Translations under genes and position numbers: made by a program
The notes under the pieces: model-generated
The model's database searches: none
What the model was told of the DNA's origin: nothing
What the model saw: only the letters and a program-made list of their open reading frames with translations
Shown here: positions 61,321 through 64,000 of the stretch, piece by piece
Position numbering within the stretch: position 1 is the first letter of the stretch
How the letters are laid out: every line of letters begins with the position of its first letter
Assembly (NCBI GenBank): GCA_013398955.1
Contig: VWPU01014135.1
Location: 248,001 to 312,000, forward strand
Length of the DNA stretch: 64,000 bases
DNA from: Callaeas wilsoni
Lineage: Eukaryota; Chordata; Aves; Passeriformes; Callaeidae
Direction: 5' to 3'

Positions 61321-63084
61321 GCTGGGTGTCCACGTGTTTAGATAATTTCAGAATCTTATAAGTTCCAGGGCATATTCGGTGTTAAATTTGATTCATTTTC
61401 TGTCAGAGGATTTCATGTGGGGTTGTTTATGAAAGAAAATTGTGGAAAATGAGGGGATCTCACCAGACCAGGAGATAAAGTTGTATTTATTAGGCTGCCA
61501 TGTTTCAGCATCACCCTGCCCCAATAAGCCTCCAATGCATCATTTTCTCTCTGTACACCAGGGAAAGTTGTGGAGAAAACTCTCATTTTTGTCTGACAAA
61601 CTATGAACAGTGAGAGAAGAATGCTCTTTGTGGTCACCTACTTGTGCTATTCAAGATAGACAGGAAATATCAAAGAGAAAATACTAAGTAGTAAATTAAA
61701 AGCATAGTTTCAAAAAGACTCTTTTACTTACCCGATATCTAATTGTTCAGCATTCACTTATCTTCCCTAAATCCAGCATCCTTTATGCTACTGAATTGTA
61801 TATTTATTGAACTAAGTTTGATTTTATTTTTTTCTGTGTGAGTTCTTATACACAAAACACTTGATCTTACTGCAGTAAGAAATAAAGGGCAAAAGAGGAA
61901 AACAGATTTACATACAAAGCACAGTCTGGGGCACATTCTGCTGGATTATGTGTCTGCAAAGGCTTTCTCTGGAAGTATATTACAAACAAGATTTCTTCCA
62001 GGTTAGAGTGATCCAAAGTACTATGTACATAAATTTTCTACAGCCAATTTAAAACAAGGGATGCTGGTTAAAGCTGCATTTTGTCTACGATAATATTTTA
62101 GAGAATTATTATTGTGAAAATCATGTTAGAGTTGATATAATTAGCCAATTTATTTTAAAATGTATTGTCTAGCAAATAATTATTTCCAGAGTATCTCTGT
62201 AACAGTACATGGCATCAAAGTTCATGCATGAGATACCATTCTAGAATTATGTCCAAATGCTTGCATTTACTTAATTTGAAGGCAGAAATTTGTGTTGACA
62301 CCTTAAAAGTTTGTTACGTTACAGCTGGTAGTACAAAAAGAACGTTTTGCCAGGTTTTGATTCATTGTTATTAACACTTAGCACTCAAAGCAGCACATAA
62401 AAACACCAGGCCAAATGTTCCAGATTCTCAACATTTTCCTCTGTTGATACCAGCAATGTCTTACCAGTTTTAACACACTTCATTAATGAACACCCCATGC
62501 CAGATGTGTCCCTGTTTAAAGGCCTAAAAATAACTCTTAAGTTGTTCCCTGGCAAATGCTAAGCTGACATAAAGATGGGCTTATGGCAATAATTATATTG
62601 CTGCCTTTAAGGTTTATGTTTCACTTGCAATTGAACACACAATTTGGGATTTTTACACTGAGAATGATCTTGAGGCTACTACCTAGGAATGGGAGAGAAA
62701 AGTTACAATATAAAGAGAGAAAGGCATATAATTAATTTTGTCTAAGAGTTATACTTAAAGCAGTGAACAGACGGACAGTTTTTAAATCTGAAAATCCTAT
62801 CACTTGCCAGCTGTAGTATGTCACATATAACATGTCTGCCTCAAACATAGAAAAATTCCACTTGAAATGTTGGCTGGTACCAGGAATATTTTGCCAGTTC
62901 TTTTACTGTTACAGAAAGAGTAATTGCTGTTTCTCACAAAATAGTATGTAGGATGAGGGAGAAGCTGATATTTAATATTTTAGTCAGAGGAGGAGAGAGA
63001 AACATGACAAGGAATAAAATAAAACCTTGCAGACATTTTCTCCTGATGATTTGCTTACCACATGAAAAATCTCACTTATTTTGA
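61321..63084. other. unique AT-rich DNA, no gene recognised
   Basis: The stretch around 62060-62660 contains a MEF2-type CTAAAAATAA (62524-62533) and an imperfect palindrome 'gcaata-atta-tattgc' at about 62586-62601, and it resembles conserved non-coding sequence. No open frame or repeat of note was found. Confidence 0.5.
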
Positions 63085-63133
63085 TGTATATGTGTGTGTG
63101 TATATATGTATATATACATATATATATATGTAT
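63085..63133. repeat. TA/TG microsatellite
   Basis: Alternating pyrimidine-purine sequence, first (TG)n then (TA)n with interruptions, followed by a run of A. It lies about 30 bp upstream of a CR1 3' end. Confidence 0.9.
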
Positions 63134-63162
63134 AAAAAAAATATTCATCCCTGAAGGTATGC

Positions 63163-63290
63163 CAGGCCAGGTGGACAGGGCTTGGAGGATGTGGTCTGGT
63201 GGAAGGTGTCCCTGCCCAAGGCAGGGGTGTTGGAATGAAATGAGCTTTAAAATCCCTTCTGACCCAAACTGTTCTGGGATTCTATGATTT
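63163..63290 (+). mobile_element. CR1 LINE, terminal 3' fragment with octamer end
   Basis: Reads 'caggtggacagggcttgg', 'tggtctggtggaaggtgtcc', 'ctgcccaaggcaggggtgtt', 'ggaatgaaatgagcttta', 'aatcccttctgacccaaact' and ends 'ctgggattctatgattt', the characteristic CR1 3' terminus. It is about 130 bp, strongly 5'-truncated, and only mildly diverged in the last 80 bp. Confidence 0.94.
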
Positions 63291-64000
63291 AACCTGTTCT
63301 AGTCCCTTGAAATATTTGTTGAAATGTAGTCCTGTTTTCTCTGTGTGCCTTCCAGCCTGTGGATGATATGCACAGAGATGATCTGAGGAATGACAGCTGT
63401 TACCTCACTATAAAACATGATCTATTCTAGGTAATTTCATCTGTATTTATAACTTTATTCTGTGATGTTTCTGATGATGCCATTCAGTGTGTATTGCGCC
63501 TTGCAAAGATGGTTTGCATTGCTGCTCTTTTGGATTCCTCTGCCAGCAGGGAAGATGTTTATTGGTTTCCAAATATCAGTTTACAAGGCCAAGGAAAGAA
63601 GGAAAAGGAAGAGTCATCAAATACTATCAGCTTGTGTTTAGTAATACCTTCATTACTCCTCAGAGAAAATAATGTAAGACCTTGTTGTGAGTAAAATACC
63701 AATAATCTCCATTCTATATTGGCTGGGAACTTTAGGTTTTTCTATCTATACAATATTTATTTTGTGAGTAATTTCTGAGATTCAATAAACTAAGTGTTCC
63801 ATGGTAAATGCCCAAAGAGTAAGTGGCATCATTAACTGCTTTAAAATATCTGAATGGGGACTACAAGTCGTAGAAATTACAAAACTATAAACTAGGTTTG
63901 GAATGACTTGTTTTTTCCACTTCTATCTCAAATATATTAGGATATCTCATCTAGGTAGAGTGATCCCCTGTCTGTGGCTGTGACAGGGTCTCTGAGGCTG
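63291..64000. other. unique DNA to the window end, no gene recognised
   Basis: No supported gene. A short frame at 63478-63672 has six closely spaced cysteines after a CAG acceptor-like site, but it lacks an ATG and a recognisable family. The final bases turn GC-richer and may lead into a feature beyond the edge. Confidence 0.45.

Noticed and set aside
1..64000. Endogenous retrovirus LTR pairs, tRNA, rRNA and small nuclear RNA genes
   Set aside because: No paired long terminal repeats, cloverleaf-type box A/B pairs or known small RNA sequences were recognised by eye; covariance-model and LTR searches could not be run.

Overview
The window looks like AT-rich, gene-poor nuclear DNA of a bird, and it may be a gene desert or the inside of a very long intron. 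The main evidence is a series of CR1 LINE 3' fragments. They carry the familiar avian CR1 tail: 'ggttggaagggacctta' and 'ggtgtccctgccc' segments, the 'gagcggctgagggagctgg' block, and 'attctatgatt' at the very end. No other abundant transposon family is recognisable. A turtle or crocodilian cannot be strictly excluded from CR1 alone, but the short, truncated, sparse CR1 pattern fits a bird best. I could not place the locus or name a neighbouring gene.

I find no protein-coding gene, tRNA, rRNA or CRISPR array that I would defend. Outside repeats the longest open frames are about 120-130 codons. That is what chance gives in 64 kb read in six frames; several lack an ATG, and none shows a domain I recognise. 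The two frames over 150 codons at 32.4 and 42.0 kb lie in CR1 DNA. The four overlapping frames near 27.4-27.9 kb come from a stop-free 21-bp tandem repeat.

Layout. 1-9 kb is unique AT-rich DNA with one small CR1 piece at 7.6 kb. A short CpG-rich patch (about 9.05-9.5 kb) is followed by a minus-strand CR1 (9.9-10.2 kb). 10.2-26 kb is mostly unique, with a 46-bp-period duplication (16.9 kb) and a 22-bp palindrome (24.25 kb). Two similar plus-strand CR1 copies lie at 25.95-26.35 and 32.45-33.0 kb. Between them sits the most striking object in the window, a 22-unit minisatellite with an 84-bp higher-order period (27,512-27,969). 33-42 kb is unique, with a purine-rich block at 37-37.9 kb. Two minus-strand CR1 pieces follow (41.9-42.4 and 43.1-43.2 kb). 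At 47.7-48.2 kb a short open frame ending at a good splice donor is followed by three 55-bp repeats. A 50-bp duplication lies at 49.5 kb, a (CCAT)n microsatellite at 53.8 kb, a minus-strand CR1 at 57.3-57.9 kb, a weak transcript candidate at 59.4-60.6 kb, a possible very old CR1 at 61.2 kb, and an AT microsatellite next to a plus-strand CR1 3' end at 63.1-63.3 kb.

Nothing here forms a pathway or operon. If the window has a function, it is more likely regulatory (several homeodomain-, POU- or MEF2-motif-bearing AT-rich stretches) or non-coding RNA. Both ideas are inference and need alignment or RNA data. I did not find a convincing new biological system; the minisatellite and the 47.7-48.2 kb segment are the best leads.
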